Shown: positions 16,036-24,622 of the stretch, in pieces
Numbering within the stretch: position 1 is the stretch's first letter
Layout: every line of letters begins with the position of its first letter
Assembly (NCBI GenBank): GCA_030834905.1
Contig: JAUQWZ010000003.1
Coordinates: 1-64,000 of the forward strand
DNA: 64,000 bases
Source: Aggregatilineales bacterium
GTDB taxonomy: Bacteria; Chloroflexota; Anaerolineae; Aggregatilineales; Phototrophicaceae
Reading direction: 5' to 3'
Notes under the pieces: generated by a model
What the model saw: only the letters and a program-made list of their open reading frames with translations
Told to the model about the DNA's origin: nothing
Database searches by the model: none
Made by a program: the position numbers and the translations under genes

Positions 16036-16848
16036 TTATTGCAGCCGCAGCCGCTGCGCCTGCACCTCGTCCAGCGCGTCAATCGTATCCTGCAAGCCCG
16101 CGACCTCGTCCTTAATGTCCAGCCGCAGCCGCTGGGCGCTGGAGCTATCCACTTCTTTCGTGCCGAGCAGCGACATCTGGGCGTAAACCGTACCCAGTGA
16201 CGACAGGGTGCTGTCAAGCTGAATCTCGGCGCGTTTGATGCTGCTCACAGTCGCTTCCAGGTTGGAAAGCTGAAGCTCAAGCTGGCGCACCTGCTCTTCA
16301 AGATCGCGGCGAACGGCAGGATCGCCTTCCTGCTGGGCGCGAAGCCGCGCCTTCTCTAGCTGCTGTGGGACGGTGCGGCGGTCGCGTTCGACCAGTTCAT
16401 TGCTCTCAAACGAGTCGATATGCAGCGCCAGATCGTACATATGCGCGATCCAGTCGTTGATATCAGCAACCGTGTGCTGAAGCTGGGTGCGCATCGCCCC
16501 GCTGTGGCGCTTGACCAGCGCGACCATACTGCGGCGGTATTCCAGCGCCCGTTCCAACCGCTGCCGCGAGCTGTTGCTGCGGATCTGGCGCAGGTCGAAC
16601 CGGCTTTCAAACTCGCGCGCAACCGCCGCCTGCGACGCTTCCGGATCGGTCAGGTTCGAGACGACAAAGGCGAGGGCGGCAATTGCCCCGCCAACTGCCC
16701 AGAACCAGGGCTGCCACCAGTCAAATGGCTGTGGCACAACAACCATCAGGATTCCCGTGAGGATGAACGTCACGAGGATCTGCCAGCTCAGGATGGCGTT
16801 GGTCAGTATCGCGCCGAGCGCGCGGTTGCGGACTTCATTTTCAGGCAT
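16036..16848 (-). CDS. Membrane-anchored coiled-coil protein, partner of the PspA-like gene
   Basis: A 270-residue protein. Two closely spaced membrane helices lie near the N-terminus (about 15-37, ILTNAILSWQILVTFILTGI, and 45-62, WFWAVGGAIAALAFVV). Long amphipathic helices from about 75 to the end (for example RLRAQQEGDPAVRRDLEEQVRQ) are likely coiled coil. I do not recognise a named family. It lies 73 bp downstream of a PspA/IM30-like gene, on the same strand, and has its own terminator. This suggests it recruits or works with the PspA-like protein at the membrane. The short lumen between the helices argues for a hairpin anchor. Confidence 0.7.
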   Translation of the reverse strand: MPENEVRNRALGAILTNAILSWQILVTFILTGILMVVVPQPFDWWQPWFWAVGGAIAALAFVVSNLTDPEASQAAVAREFESRFDLRQIRSNSSRQRLERALEYRRSMVALVKRHSGAMRTQLQHTVADINDWIAHMYDLALHIDSFESNELVERDRRTVPQQLEKARLRAQQEGDPAVRRDLEEQVRQLELQLSNLEATVSSIKRAEIQLDSTLSSLGTVYAQMSLLGTKEVDSSSAQRLRLDIKDEVAGLQDTIDALDEVQAQRLRLQ

Positions 16849-16921
16849 TGGTTACTCTCTCTTCGTACCTCATGAGTCTATACGCCGGATACGAAGCCAG
16901 GTTGCATTTCATACCGTGTCT

Positions 16922-17659
16922 CTACCCGCCAGCGCTCTCTCCGGCAGCGCCCGCGCTCTCGTCGCCTGCGCCCGCGCCACCGCTGCTGCCCAGCAGACGA
17001 CGGCGGCGTTCCTCAAGCTGGCGGTCAATTTCGCCGCTGCGCACCGCTTCGTCGATCTGGTCGGAAATGTTGCGAGTCGCCATATCGAGCCGCGCATCTT
17101 CGGTATCGAGCCGCCCGCGAATCTGGTCGGCGAGGCTGCTGATTTCCTTGTCGCCCACGTCCGCCAGGTTGTCGAGACTCTTGATGGTTTTAGTGGTGAC
17201 CTTCTTCGCCTCGGTCAGTTCGATCAGGGCGCGCAGGTGCTCGCGCTCCTGGCGGATAGCGGTCAGCCGCCCTTCCAGCTTGACGCGCATATCGAGCATC
17301 GACTGGTACTGCTGTTCCTGCTGCTGCCACTGTTCGTAATATTCCTGGGCAAGCTGCTGCTTGGTATTCAGTTCTGCCTGCGCGGCGGCAGCGAGATCAT
17401 CCTTGCCCTTGATGACAAGCGTATCAATGTCTCGATCCAGCTTCTCGGCGGCTTGCGAAAATTCTTCGTATTTCCGCTTGAGCGTTCGAACCGTTCCGCC
17501 AACCGTGGCTGCCGAGTCTTCCAGCGCTTCCAGGTTCTTCTCTGCCTGACGGATGTACTCATCCATCACTGCAACCGAGTTCTGCTGAAGCGCCTTATCC
17601 ACAATGCTGTGGAGGCTGGCATTGATGAGCGTGTTTACTTTTTCGACGAGCGAAGCCAT
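16922..17659 (-). CDS. PspA/IM30-family membrane-stress protein
   Basis: A 245-residue, almost wholly helical protein starting MASLVEKVNTLINASLHSIV, with long charged coiled-coil stretches (residues 25-190) typical of PspA/Vipp1 ESCRT-III-like proteins. The family polymerises on damaged membranes and protects the proton gradient. The tail after residue 222 is Gly/Ala/Ser-rich and probably disordered, which is unusual. The ATG follows AGGAGAACAAC. It is the first gene of a two-gene unit with the membrane coiled-coil protein downstream. A receiver-kinase hybrid gene ends 155 bp upstream and may be linked functionally. Similarity to PspA is by pattern and not decisive. Confidence 0.7.
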   Translation of the reverse strand: MASLVEKVNTLINASLHSIVDKALQQNSVAVMDEYIRQAEKNLEALEDSAATVGGTVRTLKRKYEEFSQAAEKLDRDIDTLVIKGKDDLAAAAQAELNTKQQLAQEYYEQWQQQEQQYQSMLDMRVKLEGRLTAIRQEREHLRALIELTEAKKVTTKTIKSLDNLADVGDKEISSLADQIRGRLDTEDARLDMATRNISDQIDEAVRSGEIDRQLEERRRRLLGSSGGAGAGDESAGAAGESAGG

Positions 17660-17814
17660 AAAGTGTTGTTCTCCTGATCACTGCGTACCGGCTGAATGGT
17701 TGCTAATTAGTATAGCCTATTCAGGCGGCGCGCACATCTGCGCCGGTAAGGATGATGGACTGGATGCTCCATCCGCATACCCTATACGCAATCGAGAGCG
17801 CGCGTGTTGCGCCG

Positions 17815-19158
17815 TCAGCTTGTGGGGGGTTTCGGCGGCGCGGGCATTTTGGGCGCTGCCGGTTTTTGGGGTGGCGCAGGCGTTTCAGGCGCTGCCGGCT
17901 CTTTGGGTGGCGCGGGCGTTTCGAGTGCTGCGGGCGTTTCGGTCACTGCCGGTTTTTTGGATGTCGCGGTCGATTCGCGTGTTGCAAGCGTTTCCGGTGC
18001 TGCCAGCTTAATGGACGCTGCCGGTAGTTCCTGCGTTTCCATTGCGTCGGGCTTGATGATTGGGAAAATGAGCGCAAAGGTGCTGCCCGCGTCCGGCGCG
18101 CTTTCGCAGACCACCCGCCCGCCATGCAGTTCGGCGATGCCGCGAACGATTGCCAGCCCCGATCCAGTCCCCTGATCTTCATGGAAAGCGCGGTTGATCT
18201 GATAGAACAGATCCCAGATGCGCGTCTGTTCGGAAGGCGCGATCCCGCGCCCGCTGTCGCGCACCCAGAGATGCAGATTGCCGCCCTCAGCTTTGACGCC
18301 CATAGCAATCGGCTGTTCCGGCGGCGAAAACTTGATGGCGTTGTCGAGCAGTTGAATCAGCGCCGTCCGCAGATATTCGGCATCCGCCACAAACACCGGC
18401 AGATTCTCGGCGATCTCAAAAGTGCAGGTGTGTTTGACGCTTTCCTGAAAGACCGCGCTGTGCGCCAGTTGCAGCGTGATGCCGATGTCGCTGATCGGCG
18501 CGCGGCGAATCTTATAGGTTTCCTGGGCGTCGCCGGTTTCCATTTCTACCAGATGAATGAAGTTCTCGATCAACCGGCGCAGGCGTACCGCCCCGATATT
18601 CACGCCCTTGAGAAAGGTCAGCAGTTCATCGGCGGACAGGTTGGTCGTCTGCTGGTTGTTGAGCATGTCGGCATAGGCGACCACAAACGTCAGCGGCGTG
18701 CGGAATTCGTGGTTGAGGATGGTCAGAATCCGGCGCTTCAGTTCTTCCATCTCGCCCTTATGGGCAGCATTGAGCGCCCGGTGGCGGTTCAGCCGCGATT
18801 CCACCGCTATCAGCAGATCGTCGGCGTCAAACGGCTTGATGAGATAATCATCGACCCCAAGCTGCTTGCCGCGCTGGATATCGCCCTTTTCACTGCGCGC
18901 CGTCAGGAAGATGAACGGAATCGTCAGCCATCCCGGCATCTTGCGGATTTCTTCCAGCAGTTGAATGCCGTCCATGTGCGGCATCATGATGTCGGAGACG
19001 ACCAGTTCGGGAAGCTGCATCGTATTCTTGAGAACGCCCAGCGCGTGTTCGCCATTTTCGGCGATCAGAACGCGGTAGCCTTCCAGCTCCAGTACGGTGC
19101 GGATACCTTCCAGCAGGTTAATATCGTCCTCAACGACAAGAATTGGAACCTTTGTCAT
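17815..19158 (-). CDS. Hybrid response regulator-histidine kinase with Pro/Ala-rich tail
   Basis: A 447-residue soluble protein. The receiver domain (1-120) has D56 (VVSDIMMP) and K108 (YLIKPF). A HisKA domain has H150 in ILTILNHEFRTPLTFVV. A HATPase domain has the N box in LIQLLDNAIKFSPP, G1 DSGRGI and G2 GTGSGLAIVRG. From about residue 375 the chain becomes a repetitive Ala-Pro-Glu-Thr-Lys tail (PAAPETPAPPKEP and variants). No membrane helices are present, so it should take phosphate from another kinase or sense in the cytoplasm. It lies upstream of the PspA-like operon on the same strand. The partner is not visible. Confidence 0.88.
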   Translation of the reverse strand: MTKVPILVVEDDINLLEGIRTVLELEGYRVLIAENGEHALGVLKNTMQLPELVVSDIMMPHMDGIQLLEEIRKMPGWLTIPFIFLTARSEKGDIQRGKQLGVDDYLIKPFDADDLLIAVESRLNRHRALNAAHKGEMEELKRRILTILNHEFRTPLTFVVAYADMLNNQQTTNLSADELLTFLKGVNIGAVRLRRLIENFIHLVEMETGDAQETYKIRRAPISDIGITLQLAHSAVFQESVKHTCTFEIAENLPVFVADAEYLRTALIQLLDNAIKFSPPEQPIAMGVKAEGGNLHLWVRDSGRGIAPSEQTRIWDLFYQINRAFHEDQGTGSGLAIVRGIAELHGGRVVCESAPDAGSTFALIFPIIKPDAMETQELPAASIKLAAPETLATRESTATSKKPAVTETPAALETPAPPKEPAAPETPAPPQKPAAPKMPAPPKPPTS

Positions 19159-19353
19159 AGTTGCTGTAACCCGACTCTACAGCCGCGCTATGAATTCGAT
19201 AAAACGGCTGCAACGAAAATGAATGATGACTGCCATATTATACTAGCGCATGGATGATAACTCTATCAATAAGACAAACCTCACAGACGCAGGGAAAAAT
19301 CAACCGCTAGCTTCCTTAATAATGGACAAGGTGATTAGAAACCGCCGCAGATT

Positions 19354-19379
19354 GTAGGGACACGATAATATCGTGTCCG
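19354..19379. repeat. Family A palindrome (variant with GATAATATC core)
   Basis: GTAGGGACACGAT, AAT, ATCGTGTCCG. The C/G to T/A change at the base of the loop occurs in both arms, so pairing is kept: a compensated variant. It lies in the 344-bp gene-free stretch between the hybrid kinase and homoserine dehydrogenase, which otherwise holds only the next repeat. Confidence 0.8.
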
Positions 19380-19397
19380 CCGCTTGATTGAAGGGAA

Positions 19398-19469
19398 CGG
19401 GCACGACAAAGCATACGCAGTATGCAGCATACGCAGTATGCAGCATTCGCAGTATGCACGTGTCCCTAC
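19398..19469. repeat. Family A palindrome with a tandem repeat expanded in its loop
   Basis: The outer arms are CGGGCACGAC (19398-19407) and CACGTGTCCCTAC (19457-19469). Between them lie three 16-base units of the form GCAGCATACGCAGTAT, with the first two bases of unit 1 and one base of unit 3 changed. Each unit contains the small palindrome GCATAC-GCA-GTATGC. No other copy in the window has this. Confidence 0.75.
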
Positions 19470-19502
19470 GGCGTCCGTTTGGAAATGAGACGCATTCTTT
19501 TT

Positions 19503-20525
19503 TCAGCTTCTCCATAAGCGGTGAATGTCAAGCAGATCGGACAGCAGCCCGAAGCCGGTTTGCTGGCGACCCGCGCCTGATCCCACCAGTGTCACCTCGC
19601 CCAGAAGATCGGTGGAATAGGTGACGGCGTTGGTCGAGCCGGACACGCTCGCCAGCGGGTGATCGTTGGGCAGGCGCAGCGGCTGCACCGAGCCGCCTTC
19701 GGGCGTCACCCGCGCGATCAGCTTCCAGCGCTGCCCGGCTGCCCGCGCCGCTTCGATGTCCTGCGCTGTAATCTGGCTGATGCCCTTCACGTCCATGTCC
19801 TCAAACGTCAGCCGCTGGTTGAACAGCGCCGCCGACAGAATGATCGCCTTCGCCGCCGCGTCCCAGCCGTCCACATCGGCAGTTGGATCGGCTTCGGCGT
19901 AGCCAAGCTGCTGCGCCTGTGCCAGCGCCTCGGCGTAGCTCATCCCGCCTTCCATCCGGGTCAGGATGTAATTGGTCGTGCCGTTGAGGATGCCGCGCGC
20001 CTCGGCAATCTTACAGCCTACCAGCGCCTGCATCCCCAGCCGCAGCGAGGGCGTGCCCGCCATCACCGTCGCCTCAAACAGCAGCCGTTTGCCCGCTTTT
20101 TCCGCGCGCTGGCGCAGTTCTCCGTAGGCGGCGGCGACAGGTCCTTTGTTCGCCAGCACCACATGTTTGCCGCTGTCCAGCGCCGCGTAACACAGGTCAA
20201 GCGCAGGCTGTCCCGTCTGTAAGTTGGAAGGGCTGACTTCGACCAGCACGTCGGCGCTGCTCTCGCGGGCGATCTTCGCCGCATCCCAATCGCGCTGCAA
20301 GCCCGTTTGATCGGGATAATGGCTCAGGCTGCCCCGTTCCATCGCACCAAGCAGCGCCGGGATGTCGAGTCCATCCGGGCGATACAGCGAGCCGCGCGCG
20401 CGGGTGACGACGGCGACAATCTGCGCGTCGAAACCTTCCTTGTCCTGAAGGTCTGCCGCTTTGTCGCGCAGGATTTCGGCTAACCCCTGCCCAACGGTGC
20501 CAAAGCCGATCAGTGCCAGTTTCAT
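19503..20525 (-). CDS. hom: Homoserine dehydrogenase (short form)
   Basis: A 340-residue enzyme that reduces aspartate semialdehyde to homoserine for threonine, methionine and isoleucine synthesis. The NAD(P) site is ALIGFGTVGQGLAE. The catalytic region has GKHVVLANKGPVA and the signature GILNGTTNYILTRMEGGMSYAEAL with AEADPTADVDGWDAAAK. It lacks the C-terminal ACT domain of the usual 430-residue enzymes, so feedback inhibition by threonine through that domain is not expected. The start at 20525 follows AGAGGAAACGCG; the frame extends to 20555 without support. No threonine synthase or aspartokinase gene is adjacent. Confidence 0.92.
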   Translation of the reverse strand: MKLALIGFGTVGQGLAEILRDKAADLQDKEGFDAQIVAVVTRARGSLYRPDGLDIPALLGAMERGSLSHYPDQTGLQRDWDAAKIARESSADVLVEVSPSNLQTGQPALDLCYAALDSGKHVVLANKGPVAAAYGELRQRAEKAGKRLLFEATVMAGTPSLRLGMQALVGCKIAEARGILNGTTNYILTRMEGGMSYAEALAQAQQLGYAEADPTADVDGWDAAAKAIILSAALFNQRLTFEDMDVKGISQITAQDIEAARAAGQRWKLIARVTPEGGSVQPLRLPNDHPLASVSGSTNAVTYSTDLLGEVTLVGSGAGRQQTGFGLLSDLLDIHRLWRS

Positions 20526-20807
20526 CGCGTTTCCTCTAGGCGGTGAGCGAGCCAAGTAACTCCTTTGCTTTCCCTGTTTATACCAACAGTCACCCCCACA
20601 GCGCCACGTTCCAGAGCATATCGCTGTTAGTGTTACCCAGCGACCTGTCGCTTGGGCTGCAATTGCCTCTCACTTTCCTCTTTCAACTTTCTACTTTTTT
20701 CGCTTACGCTAAGTCCGCTTCTTTGCCGCGCCTTCAACAGATGGCTTATAATCAGCGGCACGATCTATCACGATCAGCTATTTAAAATGTTGTATTGGAG
20801 TATCATC

Positions 20808-22151
20808 ATGGCAGCAGAAACCTCTCTTCGCCCCGGACCTCTCGCTCAAGCGGTCATCGCCCGAGACGATATAACGATGTCAGGATCGATGACGCCTCGC
20901 TATCCGTTCGTCATGGATCGGGGCTTGGGCGCGCACGTGTGGGACGTAGACGGCAACGAATATATTGATTTCGCGGCGGGAATTGCCGTCACCGCGACCG
21001 GACACTGCCACCCGCAGGTCGTCCAGGCGATTACTGAGCAGGCACAGAAATTTATTCATATTGCCGGCACAGACTACTATTACGAAGTGCAGGTGCGGCT
21101 CGCGGAACGGCTGGCGTCCCTTGCCCCGTTCGACGAAGGCGCGCGCGTGTTCCTGACCAACTCCGGCGCGGAAGCGGTCGAAGGCGCGATCAAAGTAGCC
21201 CGCTGGTACACCAAACGCCAGCACATCATCGCCTTTTACGGCGCGTTTCATGGGCGCACGCTGGGCGCGCTGTCGCTGACGGCGAGCAAAGTGGTGCAGC
21301 GTGACGGCTTCTTCCCGCTGATCCCCGGCGTACATCACGTCCCATACAATAATCCCTATCGCTGTATGCACGGACGGGAACAGGCAGCCTGCGAGGCACA
21401 CTGCATCTGCGCCAGCTATATCGAAGATGTGGTCTTCAAGCGCACCGTCCCCGGCAATTCGGTAGCGGCGATCATCATGGAACCCATTCAGGGTGAGGGC
21501 GGCTATCTGGTTCCCGATCCGCGTTTCGTGCAGGAAATCCGCGACCTCTGCAACAAATACGGCATCCTCATGATCGCCGACGAAGTTCAGTCGGGCATGG
21601 GGCGCAGCGGCAAATGGTGGGCGATTGAACATGCTGGCGTTGAGCCGGACATCATCTGCTCGGCGAAGGGTATCGCCAGCGGAATGCCCTTAGGCGCGAT
21701 TATCGCCCGCGAACACGTGATGAGCTGGCCCCCCGGCGCGCATGGCACCACCTTTGGCGGCAACCCCATCTCATGCGCGGCGGCGCTGGTGACGATTGAT
21801 CTGATCGAAAAGGGCTACATGGCGAACGCCGCCGAACAGGGCGCTTACGTCATGGAAGCGCTGGAAGAAATGAAAACCCATCATCCGTCGCTGAAGTACG
21901 GGCGAGTCGCCGGACACGGCTTGATGGTCGGCGCGGAACTGGTGCTGGACGAGAAGCGCACTCCGGCAGGCGCGCTGCGCAACGCCGTCGAAAAGACCGC
22001 CATGAGCAACGGCTTGCTCATCCTCGGCTGCGGCGAAAACACGCTGCGCTTCTGCCCGCCGCTAATGATCGAGCGCGAGACGGTGCAGGAAGGTCTGGAA
22101 CGCTTCGACCGCGCGCTGACCGAAGCCGAGCAGGCGGCAGGGCTGCTGTAA
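20808..22151 (+). CDS. Class III PLP aminotransferase (4-aminobutyrate/acetylornithine type)
   Basis: A 447-residue class III aminotransferase. It has the substrate and PLP regions FLTNSGAEAVEGAIKVAR and FYGAFHGRTLGALSLTASK, the Asp pair-region IADEVQSGMGRSGKWWA and the PLP lysine in CSAKGIASGMPLGA. This pattern matches 4-aminobutyrate (GabT-like) and related omega-amino acid aminotransferases more than acetylornithine enzymes, but the substrate is not certain. A Cys-rich insert (CMHGREQAACEAHCICASY) is noteworthy. The start is the ATG at 20808 after TTGGAG; the open frame to 20652 reads as junk. The preceding 282 bp include a CT-rich tract and hold no other gene. Confidence 0.85.
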   Translation: MAAETSLRPGPLAQAVIARDDITMSGSMTPRYPFVMDRGLGAHVWDVDGNEYIDFAAGIAVTATGHCHPQVVQAITEQAQKFIHIAGTDYYYEVQVRLAERLASLAPFDEGARVFLTNSGAEAVEGAIKVARWYTKRQHIIAFYGAFHGRTLGALSLTASKVVQRDGFFPLIPGVHHVPYNNPYRCMHGREQAACEAHCICASYIEDVVFKRTVPGNSVAAIIMEPIQGEGGYLVPDPRFVQEIRDLCNKYGILMIADEVQSGMGRSGKWWAIEHAGVEPDIICSAKGIASGMPLGAIIAREHVMSWPPGAHGTTFGGNPISCAAALVTIDLIEKGYMANAAEQGAYVMEALEEMKTHHPSLKYGRVAGHGLMVGAELVLDEKRTPAGALRNAVEKTAMSNGLLILGCGENTLRFCPPLMIERETVQEGLERFDRALTEAEQAAGLL

Positions 22152-22228
22152 AGCCATTTGAACTGTTCGGTGAAATGTCGGGGCGAGCCGAGCCAGCGCG
22201 TTAACGATAAGCTGAAAGAACAAGGATT

Positions 22229-22337
22229 GTAGGGGCGAGTCGGTGACTCGCCCTGTGTTATTGTGGCTTGCATGACGGGCAACTCGGCGAGTTGTCCCTA
22301 CAGAACGGTTCGTAGGGACACGACACCGTCGTGTTCG
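22229..22337. repeat. Cluster of three different palindromic repeats
   Basis: A family B copy (22229-22254, GGGGCGAGTC/GACTCGCCC) is followed by a GGGCAACTC/GAGTTGTCCC palindrome (about 22275-22301) and a family A copy (22312-22337, arms GGGACACGAC and GTCGTGT-TCG with one change). All three share the TAGGG or CCCTA edge. They sit between the converging aminotransferase and metalloprotease genes. Confidence 0.8.
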
Positions 22338-22354
22338 CTTCCCTGCCGCCGGGT

Positions 22355-23971
22355 TTACCCAAGCGGCTCGAAATAACGGGTGGGGAAGCTGAAGACCGCA
22401 TCGCCGGGCACGCCTTTAGCAGGCGTCACATCAATGTCATAGCGGGCATAGGTGCAGTCGTTGATCGCTTCGCTGTAGGTCGGATTGAAGACCATCAGAT
22501 AGGTTTCGTCATACTTGGACGTATCGAAGTTGCCACCGCGCCCCAGAGGAATGGCTTCCACCTTGTCGGATGTCACCCCGACCGCCCACAGGTTCAGCCT
22601 GCCGCCATCGTTAACCAAACCGGCATAGTAAGTTCCGGCACTCATCGACACGCTGAAGTAATTCGCGCCCAATTCCTGCACCCCCTCGCCGGTGTACGCC
22701 CAGCGCCCAATATCGGTGATGGCGTTCTCCAGCCAGACAGCGGCATTAAAATCCGGCGCGAGATCATAATCGCGGGCGAGGTTCTTCAGCCGGTAGCTGG
22801 CGAGCGTCGTCGGAATATCGGCGCTGTGGGCGGCGAGCATCTGCTCCAGCGCCTCGAAACCATCGTACTTGGCAAGGCTCGTCCATAAATCCACCACGGC
22901 GTTATCGCCATACAGATCGACCAGCATCTGGAGGAACGTCCAGTCTCCGTACATCAACTGTCCTTCGCCGGGATCGTTTTCCGTCCCAAAGCACAGTTCG
23001 GGATATTCGTAGGCGTAGGCAACATAACCGGTCGCGTCCTCATCCTTCGGGAAGACGACGGTTTCCATCCACGAGGCAGTCGCCTCGTAGTACCAGTTGT
23101 GCGGGTCATTCACGTCGAAACCGAACTGAACTGCATGGTGAAATTCGTGCGCCACCGTCGCGCGCATCAGGCTGACCGGCGTGCCGCCATCGACGTTATC
23201 GAAGTCGTTTTCAACCGCGATATAGCTGCTTCCGGCGCGCGTCTCGACCACATCATTCGAGTTCGGGTTATCGCCCACAATCGACTCCGGCGACGTATAG
23301 CCCAGCGCGCCTTCGCCGCTGCCAACCAGATCCATCAGATAGATGTCGTAACGGCTGTCGCCGCCCAGCAAACCATCGTCCGGCGGCGCGGGCCAGCCCA
23401 TCTCCTCGATGGTCGTCTCCCACACTTCTTCGACCGCCACGACAACGGCATCGACGAAAGGCTGATCGACTGAATCGACGCCTTCAAAGGTGTAGTGAAT
23501 GCGGAAGTGCGGCGTATCTGCGGTGCGCATCGTGCCGCTGAGTTGAATCCGGGTCAGCGAATTCAGTTCGTCCAGCACCCGTTCGTCGCCAATCTTGATC
23601 GTCACCCGGTAGTAACCGCTGGTTTCGGAGCCTTCATAGCGGGTTACCTGAAGGGTGTAGCGTCCGCCTTCCTCGGAAATATAGCCCAGCGCCGAGTCGT
23701 AGCTGTCGCTGCTGCGGTCGTCATTGCTGGAGACAATCGCGCCTTCAGAATCGAGCAGGTAAATGACCGTGTCCAGATCGCCGCTGGTCGCCTCGGCTAT
23801 CACCAGAACCGCCTGCCCCGGCTGCATTTCCAGCGGGTACTCTTTCATCGGCACCTGGGAATCGATATAGCCCGAAAAAGTGCTAATGCTCGGCTGATCC
23901 TGCGCCAGCACTGAGCCAGTTATGAGAAGCATCGCTATCAGAATAGCTGCAACGAAGCGGGAACGAACCAC
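22355..23971 (-). CDS. Secreted zinc metalloprotease-like protein with PPC domain
   Basis: A 538-residue exported protein that starts at a GTG preceded by AAAGGAG, with a signal peptide (VAAILIAMLLITGSVLAQ). Residues about 30-130 form a pre-peptidase C-terminal-type domain (VIAEATSGDLDTVIYLLD, then RYTLQVTRYEGSETSGYYRV). The rest resembles the MXAN_6640/M6-like peptidases: a zinc motif in VAHEFHHAVQFGFD (HExxH), followed by WYYEATASWMET with the Glu expected as third ligand. It is likely an extracellular protease; the substrate is unknown. The last 100 residues look like a beta domain. Confidence 0.8.
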   Translation of the reverse strand: MVRSRFVAAILIAMLLITGSVLAQDQPSISTFSGYIDSQVPMKEYPLEMQPGQAVLVIAEATSGDLDTVIYLLDSEGAIVSSNDDRSSDSYDSALGYISEEGGRYTLQVTRYEGSETSGYYRVTIKIGDERVLDELNSLTRIQLSGTMRTADTPHFRIHYTFEGVDSVDQPFVDAVVVAVEEVWETTIEEMGWPAPPDDGLLGGDSRYDIYLMDLVGSGEGALGYTSPESIVGDNPNSNDVVETRAGSSYIAVENDFDNVDGGTPVSLMRATVAHEFHHAVQFGFDVNDPHNWYYEATASWMETVVFPKDEDATGYVAYAYEYPELCFGTENDPGEGQLMYGDWTFLQMLVDLYGDNAVVDLWTSLAKYDGFEALEQMLAAHSADIPTTLASYRLKNLARDYDLAPDFNAAVWLENAITDIGRWAYTGEGVQELGANYFSVSMSAGTYYAGLVNDGGRLNLWAVGVTSDKVEAIPLGRGGNFDTSKYDETYLMVFNPTYSEAINDCTYARYDIDVTPAKGVPGDAVFSFPTRYFEPLG

Positions 23972-24149
23972 AAAGCAACTCCTTTTACCCTGACGCCAGT
24001 GATGGGTTCAGCCTTAGATACCCCCGGCGATGGGGATGACAGCAAACACTGCCTTCAGTGTACGCCAATCTGAATGACGGGCATAGAGTCAGCCGTTCAT
24101 TTTTATCAGACTGTTACAAGAAATTACAGCGTTTATGAGCCTGTTTTTT

Positions 24150-24191
24150 AGAACGCAAGTTCTTGCAGAATTAGAATAAATGTGCTAAAAT
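24150..24191 (+). promoter_or_regulatory. SOS-box-controlled promoter with no obvious downstream gene
   Basis: AGAAC-GCAA-GTTCT (24150-24163) is a perfect copy of the GAAC-N4-GTTC LexA box of Gram-positive and Chloroflexota type. It overlaps a -35 box TTGCAG (24163-24168), which is followed at exactly 17 bases by TAAAAT (24186-24191). The surrounding gene-free region (23972-24622, 651 bp) holds no long ORF. A 36-codon frame at 24237 and a family C hairpin at 24494 are the only other things seen. Confidence 0.65.
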
Positions 24192-24236
24192 ACAGGTAGA
24201 TTCAGTTGACCTCAGATGACATAGGCGGTGCCGATT

Positions 24237-24347
24237 TTGACAACCCTCACCCCCAGCTACAGAGCCGGAACGCCAGCAGCGGGCAGGCGCTCCAGGACAC
24301 CGATTGACACACCGCGCCTAAGCGAAAAAGGACGACGGCGCTTCTGA
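24237..24347 (+). CDS. Possible 36-residue basic peptide behind the SOS promoter
   Basis: A TTG start eight bases after AGGCGG opens a 36-codon frame ending at TGA. The peptide (MTTLTPSYRAG..., ending LSEKGRRRF) is strongly basic, with nine arginines, and has no hydrophobic segment. It is the first reading frame with a ribosome site in the transcript expected from the LexA-box promoter, about 40 bases from the predicted start of transcription. I do not recognise it. The transcript could equally be non-coding. Confidence 0.3.
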   Translation: MTTLTPSYRAGTPAAGRRSRTPIDTPRLSEKGRRRF

Positions 24348-24493
24348 CGTTCGAGACCACTGCGACGGGCGTTTCCGGCGGCAGCACCTGCCAATAACAC
24401 ATCAAAGGAACAGGCTACAGGCATAATCACAAGTCACACGGACAGCGTCGAGGGTTTATTGTAAGCAGCAGCCTAAAAAATGATCATCCCCCA

Positions 24494-24517
24494 GGGGCAG
24501 ACCGGCGTGTCTGCCCC
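24494..24517. repeat. Family C palindrome (GGGGCAGAC...GTCTGCCCC)
   Basis: GGGGCAGA and TCTGCCCC arms surround CCGGCGTG. A near-identical element is at 32325-32348. No T-run follows, so it is not a standard terminator, though it lies about 300 bp past the SOS promoter. Confidence 0.7.
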
Positions 24518-24622
24518 TGCCGTTTCCAGCGCTGCCAGAAGATACCTTTTTGGGACCGCAGAAGGTAGAATTGTACGAAGTATTGGAGCAGACAGCACCG
24601 CAGAACATTGGTTAGGTCATTC

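Noticed and set aside
16487..17677. A 396-codon plus-strand frame over the PspA-like pair
   Set aside because: It lies entirely opposite the two coiled-coil genes and has no ribosome site or family features.
19354..19469. A short CRISPR-like array
   Set aside because: The units are 16 bp, directly adjacent without spacers, and lie within a palindromic repeat; no cas genes are in the window.
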